From Chitinophaga barathri (lineage in GTDB: Bacteria; Bacteroidota; Bacteroidia; Chitinophagales; Chitinophagaceae): 64,000 nucleotides of DNA. Position 1 is the first letter of the stretch. Each line of letters starts with the position of its first letter. Below are positions 49,044-58,310 of the stretch, in pieces. A program made the position numbers and the translations under genes. A model generated the notes under the pieces. That model saw only the letters and a program-made list of their open reading frames with translations. It did not search any database and was not told the DNA's origin. The stretch covers positions 1 through 64,000 of the forward strand of contig NZ_RMBX01000016.1 in assembly GCF_003807585.1 (NCBI RefSeq), in the 5' to 3' direction.

Positions 49044-50762
49044 TTATAATTTATAGAACCGCCAGCTGGTCTTGTAATCCTTTTTCAGCGGCTGCTTCAG
49101 CAATATTGCCCGTACCATCTCCACGGGCATCGCGTTTTCCGTAATCACGGCGTCGTGGAATTCGCGATAACTCATCTTCCCGCCGTCTACCAGTTCCTTT
49201 TTCAGCGCCTCAAACTGCAAACCGCCGATCATATAAGCCACCTGGTACAGCGGGCCGTAACCGCCTGTAAAAGAACGGCGCACTTCGCCTTCAGCGTTCG
49301 CGCGTTCAAAGTTCACCCTGTCCACCAGGAAGTTGATACATTGCTGGGGCGTCCATTTGTTGGTATGATAACTAAGGGAAAATATGATGCGGGCGCAGCG
49401 GTGCATTCTCCAGAACAGCATGCCGATGCGGTCTTCGGGGCCCTGCGGGAATTTGAGGTCCCAGAGCAGGCGCTCCCAGTACAATGCCCAGCCTTCTGTC
49501 CAGAAAGGCGTACCGAAGCGGCGGTAGGTACGGTAACGGCTGTTCATGAACTGCTGCATGGCGTGGCCGGCCAGCAGCTCGTGGTGAACAGTGGCGCGTG
49601 AAAAATGCGGGTTGTTGCCGCGCATGCTCATCATCTTGTCTTCATGCGCCATGGTATTGGTGGGGTACGCAATGAGAAACTCCTCTCCTCCCAGGAAAAA
49701 GGGCGCAACCAGTTGCCTTTCGGGGCTCAGCATGTTCATTCTCCAGGTCTCCTCCGCCAGCGCGGGGATGGTGATCAGCTGGTTCTTCTTGATAAAATCA
49801 AGGGATTCGTTGTAGAGCTTCATCATGGCCTCCGGCTGTTTGCCCGCGGGCACATAGGTGTTTTTTACCTTTTCCATGGCAGCTTTCCAGTCGTCGCCAA
49901 AGCCCATCTCGCGGCTGGCTTTCAGCATTTCGGCATCGCACCATGCAAATTCTTTATTGGCAATGGCGATCAGCTCGTCCGGTGTGTAGGCGATCATCTC
50001 TTCCTTCAGCTGCCGGATCAGCTCCGCATTGCCGATGGGGTTGCCGATGATGCCGCTGCCATCGTCTTTTTGCGAGACGGCGTTTTTGCCTTTGCTTTGG
50101 AACAGGGCGGCATAACCACTGAGCAGGCTGTCCAGCCTGTTGTACGGCATGGGTATCCACCAGCTGTACAACGGGTCGTAACCGTTATAAAAATCGTAGG
50201 AGCTTTTGATGGAAGCCTGCAATCCCCTGGCTATCCCTGCCGCGCGGCGGCTCAGTGCCAGCGGCATGGCGCTGTCCTTTTGCAAGGCGGCCTTTTTAAC
50301 CAGCAGTTCCTTTGCAATACTGTTCAGTTCGCCCGCCAGCTTTTCCGCGTCCGGCGCGGTACCGCGGCGGCGGGTACGTTCAATGGCATACATACGTTCC
50401 GCGAAAGGGAACCATTTTTCAACGGCGGCATACTCCTCTTTTTCTTCGTTCAGCCGGAACAGTTCATCGTCCAGGTTGCGGTGGAACAGGATATAGTCTA
50501 CGCGGGAGCCGGTAGGGAGTTTATCGAAGTCCAGCTGCTCCAGGCGTTTGATATAGGTGTCCTGCAATAGTTTCATCCTTTCGCGGCGCTCGGGCGTGTT
50601 CGGGATGGCGTAAAAGCGGCTGAGGGTGCCACGGTCCGCATTGTATTGCACCATAATGTTGTTCACCTCGCTGGATTGACGGTAGAGGTCAGTATCGGCG
50701 GACTGTGCATAGGCGGCGAACTGCAACGCGACGAATACGATGCAGCAAAGAAATTTTCTCAT
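49044..50762 (-). CDS. DUF885 metallopeptidase-like protein, last gene of the hydroxyproline operon
   Basis: The 572-residue protein has a signal peptide (about residues 1-19, ending AAYAQS) and the DUF885 zinc-peptidase-like signature HHELLAGHAMQQ with YRTYRRFGTPFWTEGWALYWE downstream (third ligand Glu). DUF885 proteins resemble M32-type carboxypeptidases; most are uncharacterised. The start is only 9 bp after the stop of the upstream FAD dehydrogenase gene, so it is in the hydroxyproline operon. I infer that it frees hydroxyproline from peptides in the periplasm. It is full length. Confidence 0.88.
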   Translation of the reverse strand: MRKFLCCIVFVALQFAAYAQSADTDLYRQSSEVNNIMVQYNADRGTLSRFYAIPNTPERRERMKLLQDTYIKRLEQLDFDKLPTGSRVDYILFHRNLDDELFRLNEEKEEYAAVEKWFPFAERMYAIERTRRRGTAPDAEKLAGELNSIAKELLVKKAALQKDSAMPLALSRRAAGIARGLQASIKSSYDFYNGYDPLYSWWIPMPYNRLDSLLSGYAALFQSKGKNAVSQKDDGSGIIGNPIGNAELIRQLKEEMIAYTPDELIAIANKEFAWCDAEMLKASREMGFGDDWKAAMEKVKNTYVPAGKQPEAMMKLYNESLDFIKKNQLITIPALAEETWRMNMLSPERQLVAPFFLGGEEFLIAYPTNTMAHEDKMMSMRGNNPHFSRATVHHELLAGHAMQQFMNSRYRTYRRFGTPFWTEGWALYWERLLWDLKFPQGPEDRIGMLFWRMHRCARIIFSLSYHTNKWTPQQCINFLVDRVNFERANAEGEVRRSFTGGYGPLYQVAYMIGGLQFEALKKELVDGGKMSYREFHDAVITENAMPVEMVRAILLKQPLKKDYKTSWRFYKL

Positions 50763-50771
50763 AAGTAAGTT

Positions 50772-52016
50772 TTAAAAACGTTCGGGCGCAAACGGCCGGA
50801 TGTCCATACTCACAGGCTGTTCATTGGCCAGCTCGCTCACCAGCTTCCCGGTGCCTGCGCCAAGGCTGAGGCCCAGCATGGAATGCCCGGTTGCAAGTAT
50901 ACAGTTTTTCAGATGTTTAATTCTGCCAATGTAGGGAAGCCCGTCTGCTGAGCAGGGCCGGTATCCGAACCATACCTGTTCCTTCGCCGGCATCGGGATG
51001 TCGTAATCCGGCAGGAAGTTCTTTACCGTACGCAGGATGCCTTTTACGCGGTTCATGTTTGGCGGGGCGGTGAGAGAAGTGATCTCCATCGTGCCGCCAA
51101 AGCGGATCTTGTTCCCGTTCATGGGCGTTACCGCTACCCTTCCTTCCATCAGGATGGCGGGATGGTTCATTTTGTAGGGCGCGTCCTCGTAGGTCAGGGA
51201 ATACCCCCGGCCTGCCACCATAGGCAGGTTCACGTTCAGGCGGGCGGCCATGCCGCGGCTCCAGGAGCCGGTGGCTACCACTACCATGTCCGTTTCGTAT
51301 ATGCCGCGCCGTGTTTTTACTTTGGTGATCTTCCCGTTCGCCTGCTCGATGCCGGTCACTTCTTCGCCCGGCACCAGTTGTACGCCTGTGGCGGGCAGGT
51401 ACTGGCGCAGGTTATGCATGAGTTTATTGGGATACAGATGTGCGTCGCATTTAAAATATACCGCGCCGAGGATATTGAGGCGGGTCTGCGGCTCCATGGC
51501 CTGTACCTGTTCTGCGGTAAGATACTCCGTATCAAGGCCCAGCTCCTGCGCCTTCTCAACGGTATGATGCGCATGTTCCGCGTTTTTTTGTGTCTGGAAA
51601 AGGTCCAGCAGGCCTTTTTGCTCATAGGCAAAATCGAAGCCCGGCTGCTGCAGCCATTCTTCGTACATCCGTTTGCTCAGGATGGCGATATCACGCAGCG
51701 GGATGGCGCTTCTTTCCACGTGCGCCGCGTTTGCACTGCGGATAAATTTCATGCCCCAGTCTATGAGCTCCCTGCTCAGGCGGGGCTTTACATAAAACGG
51801 GCTTTCGGCGTCCAGCATCCATTTAAAACCCTGTTTGACGATACCGGGCGCTGCCATAGGCACAAAGTGGCTGGGGCAGACGTACCCCGCATTCCCGTAG
51901 GAGCAGTTGTCTGAGAAGTCCCCTTTGTCCAGCACCGTCACCTCCCAGCCGCTCTGCCGTAAGTAAAGCGCGCTGCTGAGGCCAATGATGCCGCCGCCGA
52001 TGATTACACATTTCAT
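50772..52016 (-). CDS. FAD-dependent D-amino-acid (D-hydroxyproline) dehydrogenase
   Basis: The 414-residue protein is a DAO-family oxidase/dehydrogenase with an N-terminal FAD site (VIIGGGIIGLSSALYLRQSG) and DKGDFSDNCSYGNAGYV. The C-terminal PCSADGLPYIGRIKHLKNCILATGHSMLGLSLG is the family's FAD-contact end. In the hydroxyproline pathway the cis-4-hydroxy-D-proline made by the neighbouring epimerase is oxidised to 1-pyrroline-4-hydroxy-2-carboxylate; the operon position supports this over generic D-Ala dehydrogenase. It is probably membrane-associated and feeds electrons to the respiratory chain. Confidence 0.9.
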   Translation of the reverse strand: MKCVIIGGGIIGLSSALYLRQSGWEVTVLDKGDFSDNCSYGNAGYVCPSHFVPMAAPGIVKQGFKWMLDAESPFYVKPRLSRELIDWGMKFIRSANAAHVERSAIPLRDIAILSKRMYEEWLQQPGFDFAYEQKGLLDLFQTQKNAEHAHHTVEKAQELGLDTEYLTAEQVQAMEPQTRLNILGAVYFKCDAHLYPNKLMHNLRQYLPATGVQLVPGEEVTGIEQANGKITKVKTRRGIYETDMVVVATGSWSRGMAARLNVNLPMVAGRGYSLTYEDAPYKMNHPAILMEGRVAVTPMNGNKIRFGGTMEITSLTAPPNMNRVKGILRTVKNFLPDYDIPMPAKEQVWFGYRPCSADGLPYIGRIKHLKNCILATGHSMLGLSLGAGTGKLVSELANEQPVSMDIRPFAPERF

Positions 52017-52043
52017 CCTGACTGTATTTAGCTTTTTGGTTGA

Positions 52044-53060
52044 CTACAATACCTGGAAGCCGTATGCATAGGGATCGTCTTCCGGGTCTATACTGATGGT
52101 GTTATATCCGTAAACTCTTGCCCATCCTTCAATACCGGGCCTGATAGCGGGCTTTCCCGCCACAGTCGTCTCCTCTTCGATGGTGCCTGTAAACCTGGAG
52201 CCGATAATGCTTTCATGCAAAAAGGCATCTCCTTTTTTCAGTTTCCCTTTTGCATACCACTGCGCCATACGGGCGGAAGTGCCGGTACCGCAGGGTGAGC
52301 GGTCAATAGCCTTATCCCCGTAAAACACGGCGTTGCGCGCGGTGGACGTCGGGTCCAGCACGGCGCCCGTCCACATGATGTGCGAGCATCCTTTGATGGT
52401 GGGGTCGTGCGGGTGTACGAAAGTATATTTTTCGTTTATACGGTTCCGTAATTCGCGGGCCCAGGATATGAGTTTGTCCGCGGGGTAATGTTCCAGCCCG
52501 GCGAAGTTTTGCTGTACATCCACGATGGCGTAGAAGTTGCCGCCGTAGGCTACGTCGAATGTAAGCTCTCCCAGTTCCGGGCATTCCGCCGTGAGGTCCG
52601 TAGCTTCCAGCCAGGAAGGCACATTGGTGAGCTTTACTGTTTTTACTTTATTGCCGACGGTGGTATACTTAATGTCCACAAGCCCTGCCGGGGCTTCCAT
52701 CTTCACAGTGCCATGTGTTTTAGGCAGCAGCAGGCCTTCTTCGATGGCGATGGTAATGGTGCCGATGGTACCATGGCCGCACATGGGAAGGCAGCCGCTC
52801 GTTTCGATGAACAGTACCGCCACATCATTGTCCGGATTGTGCGGCGGGTAAAGGATACTGCCGCTCATCATGTCGTGGCCGCGCGGTTCAAACATGAGGC
52901 CTTTGCGGATCCAGTCAAACTCCCGGAGGAAGTGGGCGCGTTTTTCGCTCATGTTATCCCCTTTCAGGGAGGGGCCTCCGCCCGCCACCACGCGTACGGG
53001 ATTGCCGCAGGTATGGGCGTCTATACAAAAGAAGGTCTTTTTGGTGGCCTGTTTCATCAA
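52044..53060 (-). CDS. 4-hydroxyproline 2-epimerase (proline racemase family)
   Basis: The 338-residue protein has both catalytic cysteines of the racemase/epimerase subfamily: Cys94 in GCLPMCGHGTIG and Cys257 in DRSPCGTGTSARMA. Both being Cys argues against the Thr-type dehydratase (trans-3-hydroxyproline dehydratase). It converts trans-4-hydroxy-L-proline to cis-4-hydroxy-D-proline in the cytosol, the first step of the pathway. The genes for the remaining steps lie on both sides. The start is ATG 53060 or 53057. Confidence 0.93.
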   Translation of the reverse strand: MMKQATKKTFFCIDAHTCGNPVRVVAGGGPSLKGDNMSEKRAHFLREFDWIRKGLMFEPRGHDMMSGSILYPPHNPDNDVAVLFIETSGCLPMCGHGTIGTITIAIEEGLLLPKTHGTVKMEAPAGLVDIKYTTVGNKVKTVKLTNVPSWLEATDLTAECPELGELTFDVAYGGNFYAIVDVQQNFAGLEHYPADKLISWARELRNRINEKYTFVHPHDPTIKGCSHIMWTGAVLDPTSTARNAVFYGDKAIDRSPCGTGTSARMAQWYAKGKLKKGDAFLHESIIGSRFTGTIEEETTVAGKPAIRPGIEGWARVYGYNTISIDPEDDPYAYGFQVL

Positions 53061-53086
53061 TACAAAATAAGAAAATTAACAAGATA

Positions 53087-54517
53087 TCATGTATTCGTCC
53101 ATTCATTGTTCACTGTGCGCCAGATACCCAGCGGGTTGGCGCGTTGCAGGGCTTCGGGCAGCAGGTGGTCCGGAAAGTTCTGGTAACATACCGGCCTCAC
53201 CCATCGCTGGATGGCGGCGGTACCGACGGATGTAAACCGCGGGTCCGACGTGGCGGGAAATGGGCCACCATGCACCATGCTGCTGCATACTTCCACACCG
53301 GTAGGCACCTCGTTCACGATCACCCTGCCGGCTGTGCGGATGCAGCTGTCCAGCAGCGCGGCGTGCCCGCGGAGGTCTTCTTCCGTGGCCATCAGCGTGG
53401 CGGTGAGCTGGCCTTTCAGGCTGTCCATCACCTGCTGCATTTCCGTTTTATCCTGGCATTGCACCAGCAGCGAATACGGGCCAAATACCTCTTCGCGGAA
53501 ATGAACGTCCTGCAAAAAGTCTCTGGCCGCCACCGTGGCGATCATAGCGGTATGATCGGCCACGATGCGGACCTGCTGCTTTGCTGCTATTGATATGGTG
53601 CATGTGTCGTAGTGCCGTTGTATCCCCTCATGCAGCATAGGCTGCGGGGTGAATTTTCCGATCTCTTCCGCCAGCTGTTCCTGGAAGGCATCCAGCTCCG
53701 CTCCTTTTATCCCGATCATCAGGCCGGGATTGGTGCAGAACTGCCCCATGCCCAGTGTGATAGAACCGGCCATTTTAAGGGCCAATGCGGCCGCATCTTC
53801 CTTCAGCTTACCGGGAAGTAACAAAACAGGATTAATGCTGCTCATTTCGGCGAATACAGGCACAGGATCGGGCCTTTCATGGGCGTATCGCATCAGCGCG
53901 GTACCGCCGCTGAGCGAACCGGTAAAAGCGACGGCCGTGGTCAGCGGATGTATCACCAGTTCTTTCCCCGCTTCATTACCGGGCTCTGTTACGTGCTGCA
54001 CGGTATGTGACGGCAGGCCGCAGGTTTTTACGGCTTCCGCCATCGCCTCAAATACCAGCACGGATGTGCGCGGGTGTGCAAAATGCGCGCGGATCACCAC
54101 GGTACATCCGGCAGCCAGCGCACTGGCAGTGTCTCCGCCGGCTGTAGAAAAAGCGTACGGAAAATTGGATGCGCCGAATACCACTACCGGCCCAAGGGGA
54201 ACGCACATCTTGCGGGTATCCGGCTTTGGCGGCGTACGTTGCCCGTCCGCCGTATCGATAGCCGCGGATACCCAGCTGCCTTCCCGCACCAGGTTGGCGA
54301 ACATTTTCAACTGGCCGGTCGTGCGGGACAATTCCCCGTTCAGGCGTGCCGGGGGCAGGTTGGTTTCCTCCTGCGTGATTGTTGTAAGCGCTTCGCGCCG
54401 GGCTTCTAATCCGGATGCAATAGTCTCCAGGAACAATGCCCGTTGCGCGGGACCGGTTTTACGGTACTCCGCGAAGGCTTCGCCGGATTGCCGCATTATC
54501 TGGGTGATCGTCGTCAT
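53087..54517 (-). CDS. Alpha-ketoglutaric semialdehyde dehydrogenase (aldehyde dehydrogenase family)
   Basis: The 476-residue protein is an NAD(P)-dependent aldehyde dehydrogenase with catalytic Cys261 in GMGQFCTNPGL and general base Glu224 in VFAEMSSINP. The sequence TRKMCVPLGPVVVFGASNFPYAFSTAGGDTASALAAGC is typical of the 2,5-dioxovalerate (alpha-ketoglutaric semialdehyde) dehydrogenases used in hydroxyproline and sugar acid pathways. It makes 2-oxoglutarate, the final step. It sits between the deaminase and epimerase genes. Confidence 0.92.
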   Translation of the reverse strand: MTTITQIMRQSGEAFAEYRKTGPAQRALFLETIASGLEARREALTTITQEETNLPPARLNGELSRTTGQLKMFANLVREGSWVSAAIDTADGQRTPPKPDTRKMCVPLGPVVVFGASNFPYAFSTAGGDTASALAAGCTVVIRAHFAHPRTSVLVFEAMAEAVKTCGLPSHTVQHVTEPGNEAGKELVIHPLTTAVAFTGSLSGGTALMRYAHERPDPVPVFAEMSSINPVLLLPGKLKEDAAALALKMAGSITLGMGQFCTNPGLMIGIKGAELDAFQEQLAEEIGKFTPQPMLHEGIQRHYDTCTISIAAKQQVRIVADHTAMIATVAARDFLQDVHFREEVFGPYSLLVQCQDKTEMQQVMDSLKGQLTATLMATEEDLRGHAALLDSCIRTAGRVIVNEVPTGVEVCSSMVHGGPFPATSDPRFTSVGTAAIQRWVRPVCYQNFPDHLLPEALQRANPLGIWRTVNNEWTNT

Positions 54518-54562
54518 GATATTTTGTGGTTTGCAAGCCTCAGCGGCGTATGGTTTTTAGCG

Positions 54563-54728
54563 GTTCATTTCTTTCGCCAGCCAGAGGATTGATCTTTACC
54601 GGGTCAATTCCTTTGCAGGAAACAGATGGATGATTGGCCGTTCATTTCTTTCGCCGGCAGGAAGATGGATCATTAGTGAATCAAGTCCTTTGCATGGACC
54701 GGATGAATGATCAGCCGTTCATTTCTTT
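54563..54728 (-). repeat. 77-bp tandem repeat that duplicates the 3' end of the deaminase gene
   Basis: The sequence encoding the C-terminal AKEMNG occurs at 54717-54728 in the gene and again at 54640 and 54563, exactly 77 bp apart each time. The two intergenic copies are degenerate and not in a common frame with the gene. They fill most of the space before the dehydrogenase gene. Confidence 0.7.
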
Positions 54729-55661
54729 TGCTAATACAGGGTTGATGGAAGGCACGGCAAACTTCCGGAGGTCGGGGCGCGTGGCTATTGCCTGCTCTAT
54801 GGTTTGGGAAATACGTTTTTTCTCTTCCCCCTGCAATACCAGCCTCGGTGCGCGCACATGCTCAGAACCAATCCCGGTATAGGATTCAGCCAGTTTGATG
54901 TACTGCACCAGTTTGGGATGAATGTCCAGCTCCAGCAGCGGCATAAACCAGCGATACAGCTCCAGCGCTTCTTTGATCTGGCCGGCCTTCACCAGGTTAT
55001 ACAGCACCACCGTCTCTTCCGGGAATGCACATACAAGGCCCGCTACCAGGCCATCGGCGCCGGTTACGAGCTCTTCCAGCGTAAGCGTATCCACGCCGCA
55101 CAGGATGCTGTACCTGTCCCCAAAACGGTTGCGCATGCGGATCACATTGGTGACGTCCCTCGTGGATTCTTTTACCGCTTTAATATTTTCGCAGGCAGCC
55201 AGCTCTTCGAACATGGCGGCCGTGATCTCTATTTTATAATCAACAGGATTGTTGTACAGCATAATGGGCAGGCCGGTGGAATCCGCCACGGTGCGGAAAT
55301 ACTGCGCCGTCTCCCGTTCGTCTGATTTATAACGCATAGGCGGCAGCAACATCAGCCCTTCCGCTCCCCACTGCTCCGCCAGCGCGGTTTGTTTTACCGC
55401 GTCGCGGGTAGCGCCTTCGGCGATATTGAGGATCACGGGGATTTTACCGGCAAGCCTCCTGACGGCGTATTGCACCAGCTCCCCTTTTTCTTCCAGGGCA
55501 AGCGCGCTGGCTTCTCCCAGCGAACCGCCGATGATCACGCCCGCCACACCGGCGGCCAGCTGTGCGTCGAGGTTTTTTCCAAACAGGTCGAGGTCCAGCT
55601 CTTCCTTTGCGGTGAACTTAGTGGTGAGTGCCGGATACACTCCTTTCCATTGTATAGCCAT
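54711..55661 (-). CDS. DapA-family 1-pyrroline-4-hydroxy-2-carboxylate deaminase
   Basis: The 316-residue protein is a dihydrodipicolinate synthase-type TIM barrel with Schiff-base Lys164 in NIKAVKESTRD, catalytic Tyr136 in LPIMLYNNPVDYKI and GGSLGEASALA near residue 45. In hydroxyproline operons this family (LhpC-like) deaminates 1-pyrroline-4-hydroxy-2-carboxylate to 2,5-dioxopentanoate. Context supports this over lysine synthesis. Start ATG 55661 (MAIQWKGVYPA) is preferred; the frame open to 55676 adds five residues. It is the first gene of the operon, with a promoter element at 55674-55681. Confidence 0.9.
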   Translation of the reverse strand: MAIQWKGVYPALTTKFTAKEELDLDLFGKNLDAQLAAGVAGVIIGGSLGEASALALEEKGELVQYAVRRLAGKIPVILNIAEGATRDAVKQTALAEQWGAEGLMLLPPMRYKSDERETAQYFRTVADSTGLPIMLYNNPVDYKIEITAAMFEELAACENIKAVKESTRDVTNVIRMRNRFGDRYSILCGVDTLTLEELVTGADGLVAGLVCAFPEETVVLYNLVKAGQIKEALELYRWFMPLLELDIHPKLVQYIKLAESYTGIGSEHVRAPRLVLQGEEKKRISQTIEQAIATRPDLRKFAVPSINPVLAKEMNG

Positions 55662-55673
55662 GCGTTTTTTTAT

Positions 55674-55681
55674 CAAAAGTA
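55674..55681 (-). promoter_or_regulatory. -7 promoter element of the hydroxyproline operon
   Basis: TACTTTTG on the minus strand matches TAnnTTTG exactly, 12 bp before ATG 55661, predicting a very short leader. The 130-bp space up to the divergent AraC gene should hold the activator site. Confidence 0.5.
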
Positions 55682-55779
55682 AAGGGAAGCGTTACCGCCG
55701 GAGCTATGCTTATTGATCAATATTGCTCATTTTTTAACAAAGAGATATTTTACAGTGTACAATCCGGTTAAATTTTGCA

Positions 55780-55787
55780 TAATTTAA
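55780..55787 (+). promoter_or_regulatory. -7-like element 4 nt before the AraC gene start
   Basis: TAATTTAA (two mismatches to TAnnTTTG) is followed by GGGT and ATG. The same four bases and spacing precede the GlxA-type gene at 3375. Confidence 0.25.
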
Positions 55788-55791
55788 GGGT

Positions 55792-56649
55792 ATGAAAGTT
55801 CTGCAGTTCACCATTCCCGTAGCGCCCGACAAAAACATCATCCTGCAAAACGAGCGCCTGCCTTACTTCTACCCTCACCTGCACCGTCACAGCGAAGTGC
55901 AGCTCACCTGGATACAGCAGGGCTCCGGCACGCTGGTGGCGGACAACAGCATGCACGCCTTCCGCCCCGGCGAGATATACTGGCTGGCGGGCAACCAGCC
56001 GCATGTGTTTCGCAGCGACAGAACCCAGAACGACAGCGGCTCCCAGTCTTTTACCCTTTTCTTCGACCCGGCCGGCCGGCTGGCTCCGGTATTTGCCCTG
56101 GCGGAACTTAAACCCGTACAGGCTTTTATTGAGCGGTTCCCGCGCGGCTTCAAGCTGCCTGACCGTGTGGCGCCTATCGTAGGCGCGATGATGCAGCAGC
56201 TGGACAAAACAAAAGGCGCCGCGCAGTTCGCCGAGTTTATCAGGCTGCTGGGTTACCTGCGCGGCATTACAGACCTCGAGCCATTGGTGACCGGTACCAA
56301 ACCCGCCGCAGTGAACGAACAGGAAGGCCTTCGCATCGGCGCCATCTATGATTATATCATGAAACATTATGAAACAGACATTCCGCTGGACGACATTGCC
56401 CGTCATGCAAACATGACGCCGCAGGCCTTTTGCCGGTATTTCAAAAAACATACACGACTGACTTTCGTGGAGTTCCTGCATGAAGTGAGAGTGCATGAAG
56501 CCAGCAAACTGCTCGCGGGCGGCGCGGAGGAAAGTATTGCTTCCATTGCCTACCGTTGCGGGTTTAACAGTATCGCCACGTTCAACAGGGTGTTCAAAAC
56601 CGTGACGGGGCTGGCGCCGAGGGAATATGTGAGGGAAATGGAAAAATAG
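55792..56649 (+). CDS. AraC-family regulator, probable controller of the hydroxyproline operon
   Basis: The 285-residue protein has an N-terminal cupin (about residues 20-110: LPYFYPHLHRHSEVQLTWIQQGSGTLVADN and IYWLAGNQPHVF). A C-terminal AraC HTH pair (about 185-280) has DIPLDDIARHANMTPQAFCRYFKKHTRLTFVEFLHEVR and IAYRCGFNSIATFNRVFK. It is divergent from the operon with a 130-bp intergenic space, the usual arrangement for an activator. The ligand is presumably hydroxyproline or a pathway intermediate, inferred from position. Confidence 0.9.
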   Translation: MKVLQFTIPVAPDKNIILQNERLPYFYPHLHRHSEVQLTWIQQGSGTLVADNSMHAFRPGEIYWLAGNQPHVFRSDRTQNDSGSQSFTLFFDPAGRLAPVFALAELKPVQAFIERFPRGFKLPDRVAPIVGAMMQQLDKTKGAAQFAEFIRLLGYLRGITDLEPLVTGTKPAAVNEQEGLRIGAIYDYIMKHYETDIPLDDIARHANMTPQAFCRYFKKHTRLTFVEFLHEVRVHEASKLLAGGAEESIASIAYRCGFNSIATFNRVFKTVTGLAPREYVREMEK

Positions 56650-56693
56650 ACAAAAGAGGCTGATGGGCTTAATTGATTCTAAAGACTTAAAAT

Positions 56694-58178
56694 ATGGAAT
56701 ATGAAACAATAGTTGGTTCACTGGAGGAAGCCCTTGCCCTGGCAAAACAATGGCAACGTGAAGGAAAGTTTGACTTATTCAGGGGTCAAAGCAGGAATTG
56801 GAAACTCCTTGCCAGTATTCACCGGAACAAACATCAAAACGACCATGATTTGTGCTTGGAACGGGTTGAAACCCTGTTCTTCTTTATGAAAAACAATGAA
56901 ATTTTAAAGAGCTACATCCACGATTTCCACCATTTTATTGCTATCGCCCAGCATTATGGGCTGGCAACAAGTTATATAGATTTCACAACAGATCCCTACG
57001 TGGCTGCGTATTTCGCGACCCACTCAGGGAACCGGCCCGGCGAATATGCATGCATTATTTGCGCCAACAAGGAGGATTTCAAAGACACAATTGCATTTGG
57101 AAAACCTGTATTCAATAAATACCTGAAGAATGGTCATCAACCCGCCTTTTTATCATTTGACGTAAAAAACCTCTGGCGGCTTCAGGCGCAGAAGGGACAT
57201 TTTCTATATACGCCATTTCCCGGAATTGAAAGAATTTATCCATTCGATCGAATCCTGTTCCCCTTCACGGAGCCATTTGACGGTCTCAAAACTGAAGATA
57301 TTTACCCCACTTCAAAAAGCATACTGGAATCGCACCTCGATCACTTTTTCACAACCGAAAGACGTAACAATAATATGAAAAAAATTATTGCCTGGCTTGG
57401 AGAAGATAAGGTGCGCCGGTTACCTGGGCAAAATATCTTTGACTATATAGATGATAAATGTAAACCTCATTACTCCTGGCGGCTAAAAAATACAATCCAA
57501 TGGCGAAAACACTTTGAAGAACACTGGGATCACCTTGAAAATAAGAAAGTGCTGGAGTTTCAATTCTCCTATACCCGGATACGAAACTGGGAGGTAGATA
57601 CACTCGCTGAACACGTGGAGCAAGTATTATCCGGGTACTCATCATACAGAAGCACTATAATAAAGCTTTTAGTTAAGCGGATCCATATTCCTTTTAACAA
57701 AAAGCTGAACAACCAGATACAAAAAGGTTGCAATCTCATATGGAACGGCATGCGCAATCTCCCCTATACAGACCGGGAGATTGCTATCGCTTTGTCTCAG
57801 TTTGTGATCATGATGTGCGACGATCATACCTACAGCGATGATGATTATAAACCATTGATGGGCCAGGCAATAAAAATCAGCCTGAGCAATGACAACATGA
57901 GTCATTCCCGTGCCTATGCCGGAGGCTTTAACATATTGAGCGCAAAACGAAAAAATATATACAGGTATATTAAAAGCGAAGAAAGGGAAATATGCCAGGA
58001 CAATCCGGTAGCGCTTACACAACTGATCAGCGACCCCAGATATCTATTCACCTTCGGGGGATTCCGAAAATTATTTGTATCAGATGTAATACCGAGCCAG
58101 ACCATTCTAGCCATCACCCAGGAAAATCCGGTAATTTATTTCAACCCTGTGCAAATTAAAATATTTGGGTTAGCATAA
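56694..58178 (+). CDS. FRG-domain protein, AT-rich, probably acquired
   Basis: The 494-residue protein begins with an FRG domain: FDLFRGQSRNWKLLASIHRN (about residues 26-45, the F-R-G core), HHFIAIAQHYGLATSYIDFTTDPYVAAYFAT (about 78-108). The family is of unknown function and is named for the FRG motif. Residues about 110-494 have no recognised domain and include many aromatic and basic residues. Composition is clearly AT-richer than neighbours (28%, 40% and 33% GC in three 60-bp lines, against 62% in a nearby one). Horizontal gain and a mobile or defence role are possible. Confidence 0.85.
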   Translation: MEYETIVGSLEEALALAKQWQREGKFDLFRGQSRNWKLLASIHRNKHQNDHDLCLERVETLFFFMKNNEILKSYIHDFHHFIAIAQHYGLATSYIDFTTDPYVAAYFATHSGNRPGEYACIICANKEDFKDTIAFGKPVFNKYLKNGHQPAFLSFDVKNLWRLQAQKGHFLYTPFPGIERIYPFDRILFPFTEPFDGLKTEDIYPTSKSILESHLDHFFTTERRNNNMKKIIAWLGEDKVRRLPGQNIFDYIDDKCKPHYSWRLKNTIQWRKHFEEHWDHLENKKVLEFQFSYTRIRNWEVDTLAEHVEQVLSGYSSYRSTIIKLLVKRIHIPFNKKLNNQIQKGCNLIWNGMRNLPYTDREIAIALSQFVIMMCDDHTYSDDDYKPLMGQAIKISLSNDNMSHSRAYAGGFNILSAKRKNIYRYIKSEEREICQDNPVALTQLISDPRYLFTFGGFRKLFVSDVIPSQTILAITQENPVIYFNPVQIKIFGLA

Positions 58179-58310
58179 TCTTCATTTTTATGCAGGCAAA
58201 TGAAGGGTTTACCCGTTTTCGGGGCACATCCGGCAATCTATGACATATTGCTGGCCAGGAGCGGTTTTGAAGGGCAGTGCTGGTCAGATAATTATAGGAA
58301 AGCCGCCGGC

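Noticed and set aside
54563..54728. CRISPR-like repeats with regular spacing
   Set aside because: Only three units, the repeat core is a coding end, and no cas gene is present.
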